NCBI GenBank assembly: GCA_049718665.1
Contig: JBNARO010000015.1
Location: 1-43,166 of the forward strand
DNA from: NZ13-RE01 sp049718665
Lineage (GTDB): Bacteria > Dictyoglomota > Dictyoglomia > Dictyoglomales > Dictyoglomaceae
Length of the DNA stretch: 43,166 nucleotides
Reading direction: 5' to 3'
Made by a program: the position numbers and the translations under genes. Under the pieces are notes generated by a model, which made no database searches, had not been told where the DNA came from, and was given only the letters and a program-made list of their open reading frames with translations. Every line of letters starts with the position of its first letter. Positions within the stretch are counted from its first letter, which is position 1. Of the stretch, positions 16,397-24,184 are shown piece after piece.

Positions 16397-17412
16397 TCTT
16401 CCTTAGGAGGAGCACACGTTCTTCTTACTACCAATTTTGGTGGAAGAACAATTTGAGAAAGATTTTTATCTTCCTTTTGTAACTTTTCTAAAAGAATTTT
16501 TCCCGCTAAAGCTCCTTGATCATATATAGATTGGGAAACAGTAGTGAGTTGAATAGTCCTGAAAGAACTTAAGGGAATATCATCAAACCCAATAATTGAT
16601 AATTCCTCAGGAACTTTTACTCCTAATTCCATACACGCCTCTAAAAGACCAATAGCAGACATATCATTGGCACAAAAAACTGCAGAAGGTTTATTTTTCA
16701 TCATTAAAAGTTTTGTTCCAATGGAGTACGCAGTATCTAAGGTAAAATCCCCTTTAAATATATACTTCTTGTCTAATTCAATCCCTTTCTCCTCTAATGC
16801 TCTTTTATATCCCTCAAATCTTCTCATATTTGGCCATGTATCCCAAGGTCCAGAAAGATAAGCTATTTTTCTATGTCCTAAGGAAATAAGATAGCTTACT
16901 GCCATATATCCACCCAACTCATTATCAACAATTACATAATTAAATCCCTCTGCAGATTCAGGTAATCTTCCCACCAGTAGCACAGGAATCCCACTTTTTT
17001 TCGCTTCATTTAATCCATCATCTTTCAATTTTATAGATGCAAAAATTATTCCATCCACATTTCTTTGAATTAGAGACTTTACATGCTTTATTTCTTCGTC
17101 TACCCTTCCATCAGTATTACAGAGGAAAAGACTATATCCATATGTTCTACACATATCTCCAATTCCTCTTACTAAAACCGCATGGAAAGGATTTGTAATA
17201 TCAGAAACAATAACACCAATAGCACCAATTTTTTTACCTATAAGCCCCCTCGCAAAAACATTGGGAGAATAATCGTATTTTTTCATTACTTCTAAAATCT
17301 TTTTCCTTGTACTCTCCTTTACATTAGGAGAGTTATTTAAAACTCTTGAAACAGTACTCTTTGATACATTACATTCTTTTGCAATATCTTCTATTGTTAT
17401 TCTCTTTTTCAT
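16393..17412 (-). CDS. LacI-family transcriptional regulator
   Basis: A 339-residue repressor with an N-terminal LacI helix-turn-helix (ITIEDIAKECNVSKSTVSRV, then the hinge helix region) and a periplasmic-binding-like effector domain (IGVIVSDITNPFHAVLVRG, FDDIPLSSFRTIQLTTV). The frame is open to 17436, but that upstream ATG lies inside the operator-like sequence; the ATG at 17412 has a GGAGGG ribosome binding site and begins MKKRITIEDIA, so it is preferred. Operator copies before this gene, the IolM-like gene and the importer operon suggest autoregulation and control of the iol-like regulon. The effector is probably a pathway intermediate. Confidence 0.92.
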   Translation of the reverse strand: MKKRITIEDIAKECNVSKSTVSRVLNNSPNVKESTRKKILEVMKKYDYSPNVFARGLIGKKIGAIGVIVSDITNPFHAVLVRGIGDMCRTYGYSLFLCNTDGRVDEEIKHVKSLIQRNVDGIIFASIKLKDDGLNEAKKSGIPVLLVGRLPESAEGFNYVIVDNELGGYMAVSYLISLGHRKIAYLSGPWDTWPNMRRFEGYKRALEEKGIELDKKYIFKGDFTLDTAYSIGTKLLMMKNKPSAVFCANDMSAIGLLEACMELGVKVPEELSIIGFDDIPLSSFRTIQLTTVSQSIYDQGALAGKILLEKLQKEDKNLSQIVLPPKLVVRRTCAPPKED

Positions 17413-17422
17413 TTTCCCTCCT

Positions 17423-17434
17423 GGTATCGGTTGC
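17423..17434. promoter_or_regulatory. putative LacI-family operator, site 3 (autoregulatory)
   Basis: GGTATCGGTTGC is the reverse complement of site 2. It lies between the ribosome binding site of the LacI-family gene and its possible -10 box (TATACT on the minus strand, 17452-17457). Confidence 0.68.
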
Positions 17435-17464
17435 ATCTGGGATTTGCTTTAAGTATACTACAAA

Positions 17465-17481
17465 TTCTAAAAATTTTAGAA
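17465..17481. repeat. perfect palindrome upstream of the LacI-family gene
   Basis: TTCTAAAA, one A, TTTTAGAA. It overlaps the expected -35 region of the LacI-family promoter and lies just after the stop of the small membrane protein gene. It could be an operator or a weak transcription end; no T run follows on the minus strand. Confidence 0.4.
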
Positions 17482-17491
17482 GGCTTATCTT

Positions 17492-17677
17492 TCACATAAA
17501 TTCTTTTTTTATTCTTCTTAATATATAGATGAGTCCCGCTATGGTTATTCCCATTATTACTAGGTTTAAATAGAACTCAAAAGGATATCTTCCTTGGAAG
17601 AGATAATAGATTAAGACCAAAATCTCCAATATTAATCCCCAAAATAATATGACTAATATTGGTCTATATATATCCAT
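17492..17677 (-). CDS. small two-helix membrane protein, possibly leaderless
   Basis: A 61-residue protein with two hydrophobic segments (ILVILFWGLILEILVLIYYL and LNLVIMGITIAGLIYIL) and a basic tail RRIKKEF, consistent with both ends in the cytoplasm. No family is recognised. There is no ribosome binding site; instead an extended -10 element (TGC TAAAAT, 17685-17693 on the minus strand) would place the transcription start at or next to the ATG. It is divergent from the tetR-like gene. The hydrophobic pattern with a basic end argues for a real gene. Confidence 0.5.
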   Translation of the reverse strand: MDIYRPILVILFWGLILEILVLIYYLFQGRYPFEFYLNLVIMGITIAGLIYILRRIKKEFM

Positions 17678-17684
17678 GGTTTTT

Positions 17685-17693
17685 ATTTTAGCA
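17685..17693 (-). promoter_or_regulatory. extended -10 element for a leaderless small gene
   Basis: TGCTAAAAT on the minus strand ends 7 bases before the ATG at 17677. No convincing -35 box is seen. Confidence 0.4.
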
Positions 17694-17733
17694 TACCCAT
17701 CTAAAAATTTCTATATAGAAAATGGCATCTTTC

Positions 17734-17761
17734 TTGACTTCTTTAATTTTTCTTTTATAAT
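17734..17761 (+). promoter_or_regulatory. promoter of the TetR-MMPL operon
   Basis: TTGACT (17734-17739) and TATAAT (17756-17761) are 16 bases apart, directly followed by the palindrome at 17767-17781. Confidence 0.75.
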
Positions 17762-17766
17762 TTATA

Positions 17767-17781
17767 GAACGACGTTCGTTC
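17767..17781. promoter_or_regulatory. putative TetR operator
   Basis: GAACGA, CGT, TCGTTC is a perfect 6-base inverted repeat placed at the predicted transcription start of the tetR-like gene, ending 6 bases before its ATG. It is GC-richer than its surroundings and of the form bound by many TetR/AcrR repressors. Confidence 0.75.
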
Positions 17782-17786
17782 AAAAA

Positions 17787-18377
17787 ATGAGAATGAGTAA
17801 AGAGCCTAATATAAGAAGACAAGAATTAATTGAGACTGCTCTTAGACTTTTTCTTACTAAGGGGTATGAAAAAACCTCTGTAAGAGATATATTAAAAGAG
17901 GTAAAAGGATCTCCTGGTATGTTTTATTATTACTTCTCTTCTAAGGAGGAGATCTTTGAGTCCGCTATCCACTATTATGTAGAAAACTATATAAAAGAGC
18001 TCTCTCAAATATTTAAAGATGATAGTCTTTCTTTACAAGAAAAGTACAATAAAATTGTTAGTGCGGTAATTAAAGTTTTTGAAGATTTAAAATCTCTTTC
18101 AGATGTATACTACAGTCCCCAATATTTCCCTTTAAGAGTGAAGATATCTTTTAAAATCCTTGATGGGCTTACTGTTCCTTTTTCTGAATTGCTTGAAAAA
18201 ATTAAAAAGAATAAGGATATAAACTCCAAAAAGATATCAACTTTTATACTTTATGGAGTCTACGGACTTTTACACCAAGATGTGGAGAATAAAAAAAGAC
18301 CAGAAAATATCCAGGAAATTATGAAGTTTATAGTAGAACTAACAAGGAAAATATTGGGCATACCTTTAAATCCTTAA
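17787..18377 (+). CDS. TetR/AcrR-family transcriptional regulator
   Basis: A 196-residue regulator starting MRMSKEPNIRRQELIETAL. The helix-turn-helix follows the TetR pattern (TKGYEKTSVRDILKEVKGSP, then GMFYYYFSSKEEIFESAI). The remaining helices form a ligand domain without recognisable family features. The frame is open far upstream to 17649, but that part reads through the promoter and operator, so the ATG at 17787 is the start. No clear ribosome binding site is seen. It probably represses its own operon, including the MMPL transporter, from the palindrome at 17767-17781. Confidence 0.9.
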   Translation: MRMSKEPNIRRQELIETALRLFLTKGYEKTSVRDILKEVKGSPGMFYYYFSSKEEIFESAIHYYVENYIKELSQIFKDDSLSLQEKYNKIVSAVIKVFEDLKSLSDVYYSPQYFPLRVKISFKILDGLTVPFSELLEKIKKNKDINSKKISTFILYGVYGLLHQDVENKKRPENIQEIMKFIVELTRKILGIPLNP

Positions 18378-18391
18378 AGGAGGTGGAAAAT

Positions 18392-20446
18392 ATGAAAAGA
18401 CTATACATGATAGCCTTTAAACACTCAGAGATAGTATTGATCCTTTCTCTGGTCTTATTTATTATATCCATTTACTTTACTTTAAACCTAAAAGTGAACT
18501 ATGATTTATATTCTCTTCTTCCCCAGGAATTATTCTCAGTAAAAGCCTTAAATACCTTAAGAAATACTTTTAAGTTGGGTGATGAAGGTTATATTCTTCT
18601 TCCCTTTCAGGATTCACAAGAGGTAGATAAATTAAAAGATGTAATTTTAAAAATAAAGGGAGTTTCAAAAGTTTCCTGGATTTCCAATTTTCAAAACATA
18701 TTTTTGCCAGAATATTTTTGGGATGAAAACGTAAAGGAAAAGTTTATAAAAGATGGTTATACTTTTTTAAAAGTAGATTTTGTAGAATCATCTCAAAGCC
18801 CCACTACTAAAAAAGCTGTAAAGGAAATTAAAAAATTGCTCCCTAAGGGGAGTTATTTCACAGGAAATACAGTAATAGCTCAAGATTTAAGTGATATTAC
18901 CCAAAGGGAGACGGTTCGATATCTTTTAATAGGAAGTATTTTTGTTATAATTTTTCTTTTTTTCTTATTTCCTTCCATGTATGTTCCCCTTCTTGTTTAT
19001 TACAATATCTTTCTTGCTATTATGATGAATACCGCAATATCTACTCTTACCAATCAGGAATTAAGTTTTTTATCTCGAATGATTGTAGGGATACTTCAGA
19101 TGGGAGTTACTATGGATTATGCCATATTCTTATATCACAGGTATGAGGAGGAGATAAAGAATAAAAGCAAGGAAGAAGCAGGATGGACCGCAGTAAGAGC
19201 TACTGCAAAAAGTATTATAGCAAGTGCGGGAACAACCATTGCGGGATTTTTAGCTATGACCCAAATGAAGTTCGGACTTGGTAAAGATATGGGATTTATT
19301 TTGGCAAGAGGAGTGTTTATTTCCTTTATTTTATCTTTGACCCTTCTCCCTGTGCTTTTATACCATTTCCATCATAAGTGGGCAAATTCAAAAAGGTGGG
19401 TTCTAAGAATTTCAGGAGAAAGATTGTTTAATTTTGTCATTAAATGGAGACCTGTTATATTCATCATATTTCTAATAGGTACTATAGCTCTTTTTGCTAT
19501 TCCTCAATTTCCAATGGATTATAAACTTCTTAGAGGACTTCCTGAAAATATTCCATCTATAATAGGGCAAAGAAAATTTGAGGATATTTTTGAGAAAAAA
19601 TCTACTATTTTTATAGTTGGAGAAGAGACTTCTGAAAACTGGAGAAAAATAATTAAAATTTTGAAGCAAGAGCCTCAAGTGACTAATGTAATGGGTTATT
19701 ATGATATGGTAGATCCCCTTTTACCAGATTATATGGTTCCAGAGAGTGTAAAAGAAAGTTTCTTTAAAAATGGACTTTCCTATGTATCAACAGATGTAAA
19801 TTTAGAATATGCCACCTTAGAATCTTATAAGTTTATTGAGAAGTTAAGAAGCGAAATAGAAAATAAGTATAATGTAAAAATTACAGGAATACCTGTCTTA
19901 AACTATGATCTAAAAAAGTTAACTGCGGAAGATTTAAATAGGGTAAACTTAATATCTATAATAGCAATCTTTTTAGTAATAGCCCTGTCTTTTCTCTCAA
20001 TTCCTATTCCTCTTCTTCTTGTACTTGTAATAGAGATAGCTATTACTACAAATCTTTTTATAGATTATCTGACCTATGGATTTATCTTTTTTTCTTCTAA
20101 TCTATTTATTGGCGCTATTCAGCTTGGAGCAACTATTGATTATGCAGTACTTTTGACTTCAAGATATTTAGAAGCAAAGCGTAAAAATCTTGATAAAATA
20201 TCTTCTGCCCATTTTGCCTTTGAGGGTATAAATAGTATCATTACCAGTGCGGGTACTATGTTTTTTATTTCTCTTCCCTTAGGGATTTTCTCAGATATTT
20301 TTATGGCTAAAAACTTAGCTATGCTTGTAAGTAGAGGAGCTTTAGTAAGTGTACTTTTTGTGACACTTTTAGTTATTCCACTTCTTGTTACTTTTGATTC
20401 TGTTCTTGAGAAATTAGGATTTATTAAAAAGGAGGGAAAAGAATGA
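18392..20446 (+). CDS. MMPL/RND-superfamily transporter (HAE3-like)
   Basis: A 684-residue integral membrane protein with two internally similar halves, each with one helix, a large external loop and five helices. Conserved intramembrane acids lie in GVTMDYAIFLYHRYEEE and GATIDYAVLLTSRYLEA, the proton-relay positions of MMPL proteins. The length is typical of HAE3/hopanoid-type exporters. The ATG at 18392 follows AAAGGAGGTGG; the GTG at 18383 lies inside that site. It is 14 bases after the tetR-like gene and overlaps the next gene by ATGA. Likely exports a lipid or hydrophobic compound. Confidence 0.9.
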   Translation: MKRLYMIAFKHSEIVLILSLVLFIISIYFTLNLKVNYDLYSLLPQELFSVKALNTLRNTFKLGDEGYILLPFQDSQEVDKLKDVILKIKGVSKVSWISNFQNIFLPEYFWDENVKEKFIKDGYTFLKVDFVESSQSPTTKKAVKEIKKLLPKGSYFTGNTVIAQDLSDITQRETVRYLLIGSIFVIIFLFFLFPSMYVPLLVYYNIFLAIMMNTAISTLTNQELSFLSRMIVGILQMGVTMDYAIFLYHRYEEEIKNKSKEEAGWTAVRATAKSIIASAGTTIAGFLAMTQMKFGLGKDMGFILARGVFISFILSLTLLPVLLYHFHHKWANSKRWVLRISGERLFNFVIKWRPVIFIIFLIGTIALFAIPQFPMDYKLLRGLPENIPSIIGQRKFEDIFEKKSTIFIVGEETSENWRKIIKILKQEPQVTNVMGYYDMVDPLLPDYMVPESVKESFFKNGLSYVSTDVNLEYATLESYKFIEKLRSEIENKYNVKITGIPVLNYDLKKLTAEDLNRVNLISIIAIFLVIALSFLSIPIPLLLVLVIEIAITTNLFIDYLTYGFIFFSSNLFIGAIQLGATIDYAVLLTSRYLEAKRKNLDKISSAHFAFEGINSIITSAGTMFFISLPLGIFSDIFMAKNLAMLVSRGALVSVLFVTLLVIPLLVTFDSVLEKLGFIKKEGKE

Positions 20447-21789
20447 GAAAAGGAGTTATTCTTTTAATTCTGATAGGGCTTATTTTTAGCATAACTTTTG
20501 GAAGTCCTATAAAGATTAAAAATGATGAAACTATTTATGTACTTCTTGATCAAAATGGAAAGGTGCAGAGGGTAGATCTTGTCAACTGGATTGAGATAGA
20601 AGGGAAAGGAAGTTTTCATATATCAAAGGATGGAAAATATTTAAAGAATATCAAGTTATATACAGAAGATGTGAAAATGACCCGTAATAGGACAAGGGTA
20701 AATATATATGGGAATTCTTCTGACTATAAGAATATATATCTTACTGCTTTTGTGAACAGAAAACCTCCCTTGGAGTTTAAGATTACTTACAAATATAATG
20801 GAAAGATATCTCAACCCAAAGATTTTATAGGAAAATCTGGTGACTTGGATATAGAAATTTATATGAAACCTACTGAGGATTTACCTTTTAGGGTAGTTAT
20901 GTCCACTGAATTTTCTTCTGATGATTTTGTTTTGAGAAATCCTAATGATTTTATGGTAATGGTACTGGGAAAAACTGTAAGGCTTACAGGTTTTACCTAT
21001 CCTATTCCTGATGGGAAAATAGTTCTTTCTTTGAGAAGCAAAAAATTAAAAGTGCCTGCCTTTACATTTACCGCTCTTCCATCTATTCCCCCTATAGATC
21101 TATCTATGAAAGATCAACTTAAATCTTTTTATAGTGGTATGGAAGGATTTCTTTTATTAAATCAAGCTCATCAAAAGATATTAAAGGGTATACTGGAAGG
21201 CATAGAGAAAAACACTCCTACAATTCCTCAAGAATTTTTAACTTTACCTTTTACTCTTATAACACATCAGAATAAGGCATATGCTATATCTAATAATCTA
21301 AAAAATTATCCTAAGAACTTTTCAAAATTATATGATTTCATAAAAGAAAAGGCTGAAAAAAATCAGGATGAAGATTGGAAAAAAGCATTAACTCTTGCAG
21401 AAGATGTTAAAAATGAGATAGAATTAAACAATATGTCCGATGATGTAAAAAATATAGGAGATTTCATGAGAAATTTAGCTTTCCAAAGCACAAAAGCTAT
21501 AGATATGATAAGTGCTTCTCTTCAAGGTGTACAGAATATAGAAGAATTATTAAATAAAATGCTCTATGGAGGAGAGATGGAGGGAAAGAAAATTCCAGGA
21601 CTTGTAGAGGTGGAAAAGGATCTTAAGAATACAGTAAAAAAGTTAAAGGAAAATATAGATAAAATGAAAAAGGGGCAGGAAAAGTTAAATTACTGGAGTA
21701 AAAAGCTTGAAAACTACAATTTTGCAGGAAGTATTCCCAATGCAAACTCCGTAGTAAGATTCTATTTCAGATTGAAAGAAGTAAAGTAA
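20443..21789 (+). CDS. secreted coiled-coil protein, partner of the MMPL transporter
   Basis: A 448-residue exported protein: signal peptide MRKGVILLILIGLIFSITFG, then a beta-rich part (DETIYVLLDQNGKVQRVDLV, VNWIEIEGKG) to about residue 220, then a helical, heptad-like region from about 230 to 430 (VEVEKDLKNTVKKLKENIDK). Proteins with this opening accompany MMPL exporters in clostridial genomes, as I recall; the family has no established function. No C-terminal membrane helix is seen. It overlaps the MMPL stop by 4 bases and so is probably a periplasmic adaptor or substrate-delivery partner. Confidence 0.7.
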   Translation: MRKGVILLILIGLIFSITFGSPIKIKNDETIYVLLDQNGKVQRVDLVNWIEIEGKGSFHISKDGKYLKNIKLYTEDVKMTRNRTRVNIYGNSSDYKNIYLTAFVNRKPPLEFKITYKYNGKISQPKDFIGKSGDLDIEIYMKPTEDLPFRVVMSTEFSSDDFVLRNPNDFMVMVLGKTVRLTGFTYPIPDGKIVLSLRSKKLKVPAFTFTALPSIPPIDLSMKDQLKSFYSGMEGFLLLNQAHQKILKGILEGIEKNTPTIPQEFLTLPFTLITHQNKAYAISNNLKNYPKNFSKLYDFIKEKAEKNQDEDWKKALTLAEDVKNEIELNNMSDDVKNIGDFMRNLAFQSTKAIDMISASLQGVQNIEELLNKMLYGGEMEGKKIPGLVEVEKDLKNTVKKLKENIDKMKKGQEKLNYWSKKLENYNFAGSIPNANSVVRFYFRLKEVK

Positions 21790-21802
21790 TTTAGGTGAGG
21801 TT

Positions 21803-23593
21803 ATGAAAAAAATATCTATTCTCCTAATTATTCTTTTCTCAATTTTCTCCATTTTATATGCTAAAGAATATTATTTTCGAGAAGCAAAAGTTTATTACCA
21901 TATAAAATCCGATGGTGAAATTGACGTTATTAATGATCTAACTTATGTATTTTCTGGTTCTTTTTCAAGAGCATGGCTCACCATCCCAAAAGGAAAGTAT
22001 AAAATAAAAGATGTTTCAGTAAGTGAGATTCTTAATGAAAAAGAAGTTCCGAATACTTTTGATTTTGCTCAAAGTGATAGTCAGTATAAAATCACATGGT
22101 TTTATAGGGCAAAAGATACAGAAAAGACTTTTAGGATTCGTTATAGATTAATAAATGCTCTTAAAGTTTATAATGATATAGCAGAATTTTATTGGAAAGT
22201 ATGGGGAGGAGAATGGGATTTAGGACTTCCCACTTTATGGGCAGAAGTAGATATTCCATTAGAAATTAAAAAAGAAGAAGTAAATTATTGGCTCCATCCC
22301 AAAATAGAAGGTAGAATAGGTATAAAAAAAGATTACAAAGGGATAATTGCATACGTGGGAAATATACCTTCCCATCAGTGGGTAGAAGTAAGAATAATAT
22401 TCCCAAGAAGCTATTTAACAAATCTTGATCCCTCTAAAGTTCAGCTAATCTCACAAAATGGTAGAGAAAAAATTATCAAAGAAGAAGAAAATTGGAGAAA
22501 ACAAGAAGGAGCAAGATTGGAGATTATCAATCTTCTTAAAAAGATTTTTATTTTTATTTATGCTATCTTAATATTTTTAGGCATATATTTCCCCTTTAGG
22601 GTATATCTTAAATATGGTAGAGAACCTAAGGTAGAATATTATAGAGAATATGAACAAGAGCCACCCGCAGATATACCACCCGCATGGGTAGAGATGTTAA
22701 TAAACCAATCAAGTATGACTACTCCTAATTCAATTGTTGCTTCTACTTTAGAACTTGCAAGAAGTGGTTATATAAAAATTCAAGAGGAAATAAAGAAAGG
22801 ATTTTTAGGAAGAGAGCATAAGGAGTATAAAATTGTCCTTACTGATAAAGAGGAAGAAAAATTAAGTAATGATTTAAAAGAACTATTATCTCTTTTTAAG
22901 GAATTTGCTGGCTCAGATGGAGAATTTTACATCTCTTCAATGAGAAACAAAAATCTAACAGGTTTTAAAAATAATTTTGATAGAATTGTAAAAGAATATG
23001 TTTATGACAAAAGGAAATGGATAACAGAAGAAGGAAAATGGGATCTATATAAATTGATGTTAGTCTGGTTTTTAATAGGTTTTCTATATTTTATATTGAT
23101 GATGGTTATTCCAATACTTAAAAAAGAATTATCAGTTTATAGTATAGTTTTCTTTGGCATTTTAGCCTTCAATATTGCAATTTCCGCCTTATTTCTACAC
23201 CCTACAAAAAGATATTCAGAAGAAGGAAAACTTCTTGCCTTAAGATGGAAAGCTTTTAAAAGATATCTTCAGGATTTCTCCCTTATTTCCCAATATCCAC
23301 CTTCCTCCTTAGTTTTATGGGAAAAATATTTAGTATATGGAACTGTTTTAGGTGTTGCTAAGGAAGTGTTAAAAGCTATGGAAATGCTAAATGTGCCTAT
23401 TGATCAGATGAGCTGGTATACACCTGCCTACGCTGGTTCTATGTATAGTTTAACTAATTCTATTCAAAGTTTTAGTTCTTCCTTAGAATCTTTTAGCAGT
23501 GTCTTTGAAAGTAGTGTGGCAAGCTCCACTTCTTCTAGTTCCTCCTCAGGTGGTGGAGGAGGTGGCGGTGGAGGTGGGGGAGGTGCTGATTAA
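21803..23593 (+). CDS. DUF2207 family membrane protein
   Basis: A 596-residue protein with an N-terminal signal segment (MKKISILLIILFSIFSILYA), an external beta-rich DUF2207 domain to about residue 225, a helix at about 245-265 (IFIFIYAILIFLGIYFPF), a cytoplasmic region, two more helices near 415-465 (LVWFLIGFLYFILMMVIPI; SIVFFGILAFNIAI) and a glycine-rich tail (SSSGGGGGGGGGGGGAD). This tail is characteristic of DUF2207 proteins; their function is unknown. It has a weak ribosome binding site (AGGTGAGG), lies 13 bases after the coiled-coil gene and is probably in the same operon. Its stop overlaps the convergent pseudopilin stop (TTAA). Confidence 0.85.
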   Translation: MKKISILLIILFSIFSILYAKEYYFREAKVYYHIKSDGEIDVINDLTYVFSGSFSRAWLTIPKGKYKIKDVSVSEILNEKEVPNTFDFAQSDSQYKITWFYRAKDTEKTFRIRYRLINALKVYNDIAEFYWKVWGGEWDLGLPTLWAEVDIPLEIKKEEVNYWLHPKIEGRIGIKKDYKGIIAYVGNIPSHQWVEVRIIFPRSYLTNLDPSKVQLISQNGREKIIKEEENWRKQEGARLEIINLLKKIFIFIYAILIFLGIYFPFRVYLKYGREPKVEYYREYEQEPPADIPPAWVEMLINQSSMTTPNSIVASTLELARSGYIKIQEEIKKGFLGREHKEYKIVLTDKEEEKLSNDLKELLSLFKEFAGSDGEFYISSMRNKNLTGFKNNFDRIVKEYVYDKRKWITEEGKWDLYKLMLVWFLIGFLYFILMMVIPILKKELSVYSIVFFGILAFNIAISALFLHPTKRYSEEGKLLALRWKAFKRYLQDFSLISQYPPSSLVLWEKYLVYGTVLGVAKEVLKAMEMLNVPIDQMSWYTPAYAGSMYSLTNSIQSFSSSLESFSSVFESSVASSTSSSSSSGGGGGGGGGGGGAD

Positions 23594-24135
23594 GGTTTAC
23601 AGTTCCCACAAGGTCTATATCCATTTTCTATTGCGTCTTCACGAGTAGAGAATAAGATTTGATTTTGTGGTGAAGGGAGAGTCCAGCACCAGGGATAATG
23701 AAATACTTTTGTTTGCTTATTTCCTACATAGAATTTAGGAGGATAAAACCATAAAGTATATGTTTTACCATTAGTGGAGTAGAATAATATATGAGCATTT
23801 AAATAATTATTATTGGCAAGAGAACCTCTAAAATAAGATAAATTTTCGGTAATAGTATAAGCTTTATTGTTGTAAGGACATATTAATTCATTAAAAAAAT
23901 TGGCTGGATTATTTATAATATTACTTAATTCAGAAATGTTAGGATATCTTCCATTTTTAAGGCTGTAATTATCCAATAGTTTTTGTATACTGTTTATATT
24001 GCTATGCTGAGCATTTCTTTTTGCAGATTCTAAGACGTTAAAATAAATTGGGACTGAAATAAAAAGTAAAATTCCTATAATCAAGAGAGCAATCAATAAT
24101 TCTAATAGAGAAAATCCTCTTTTACATTTATTCAT
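23590..24135 (-). CDS. type IV pilin-like/pseudopilin with C-terminal Ada-type cysteine domain
   Basis: A 181-residue protein. The prepilin peptidase site and hydrophobic helix are clear: KCKRGFSLLELLIALLIIG with Glu at +5. The middle part has a pilin-like alpha-spine then beta region. The last 47 residues (from FYVGNKQTKVFHYPWC to RPCGNCKP) match the small zinc-binding domain known from the N-terminus of Ada and from the C-termini of some secreted nucleases and S-layer proteins: His-Tyr-Pro-x-Cys, then FSTREDAIENGYRPC, then Cys-x2-Cys. The combination is unusual. No other pilus genes are nearby. The ATG at 24135 is the only reasonable start. Confidence 0.8.
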   Translation of the reverse strand: MNKCKRGFSLLELLIALLIIGILLFISVPIYFNVLESAKRNAQHSNINSIQKLLDNYSLKNGRYPNISELSNIINNPANFFNELICPYNNKAYTITENLSYFRGSLANNNYLNAHILFYSTNGKTYTLWFYPPKFYVGNKQTKVFHYPWCWTLPSPQNQILFSTREDAIENGYRPCGNCKP

Positions 24136-24184
24136 GTTAATTTTTTACTAAATAAAGTTTCGAATCTATTATACAATATATGTG

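Noticed and set aside
17413..17436. Upstream start for the LacI-family protein (MQPIPGGK).
   Set aside because: The ATG is part of the operator sequence and has no ribosome binding site; the ATG at 17412 has GGAGGG.
17649..17786. Upstream extension of the TetR ORF by 46 residues.
   Set aside because: It would translate the promoter and operator; the TetR fold begins at 17787.
23521..23589. GGT/GGA-rich run looked like a simple repeat or possible recombination site.
   Set aside because: It encodes the glycine tail typical of DUF2207 proteins and is in frame with the gene.
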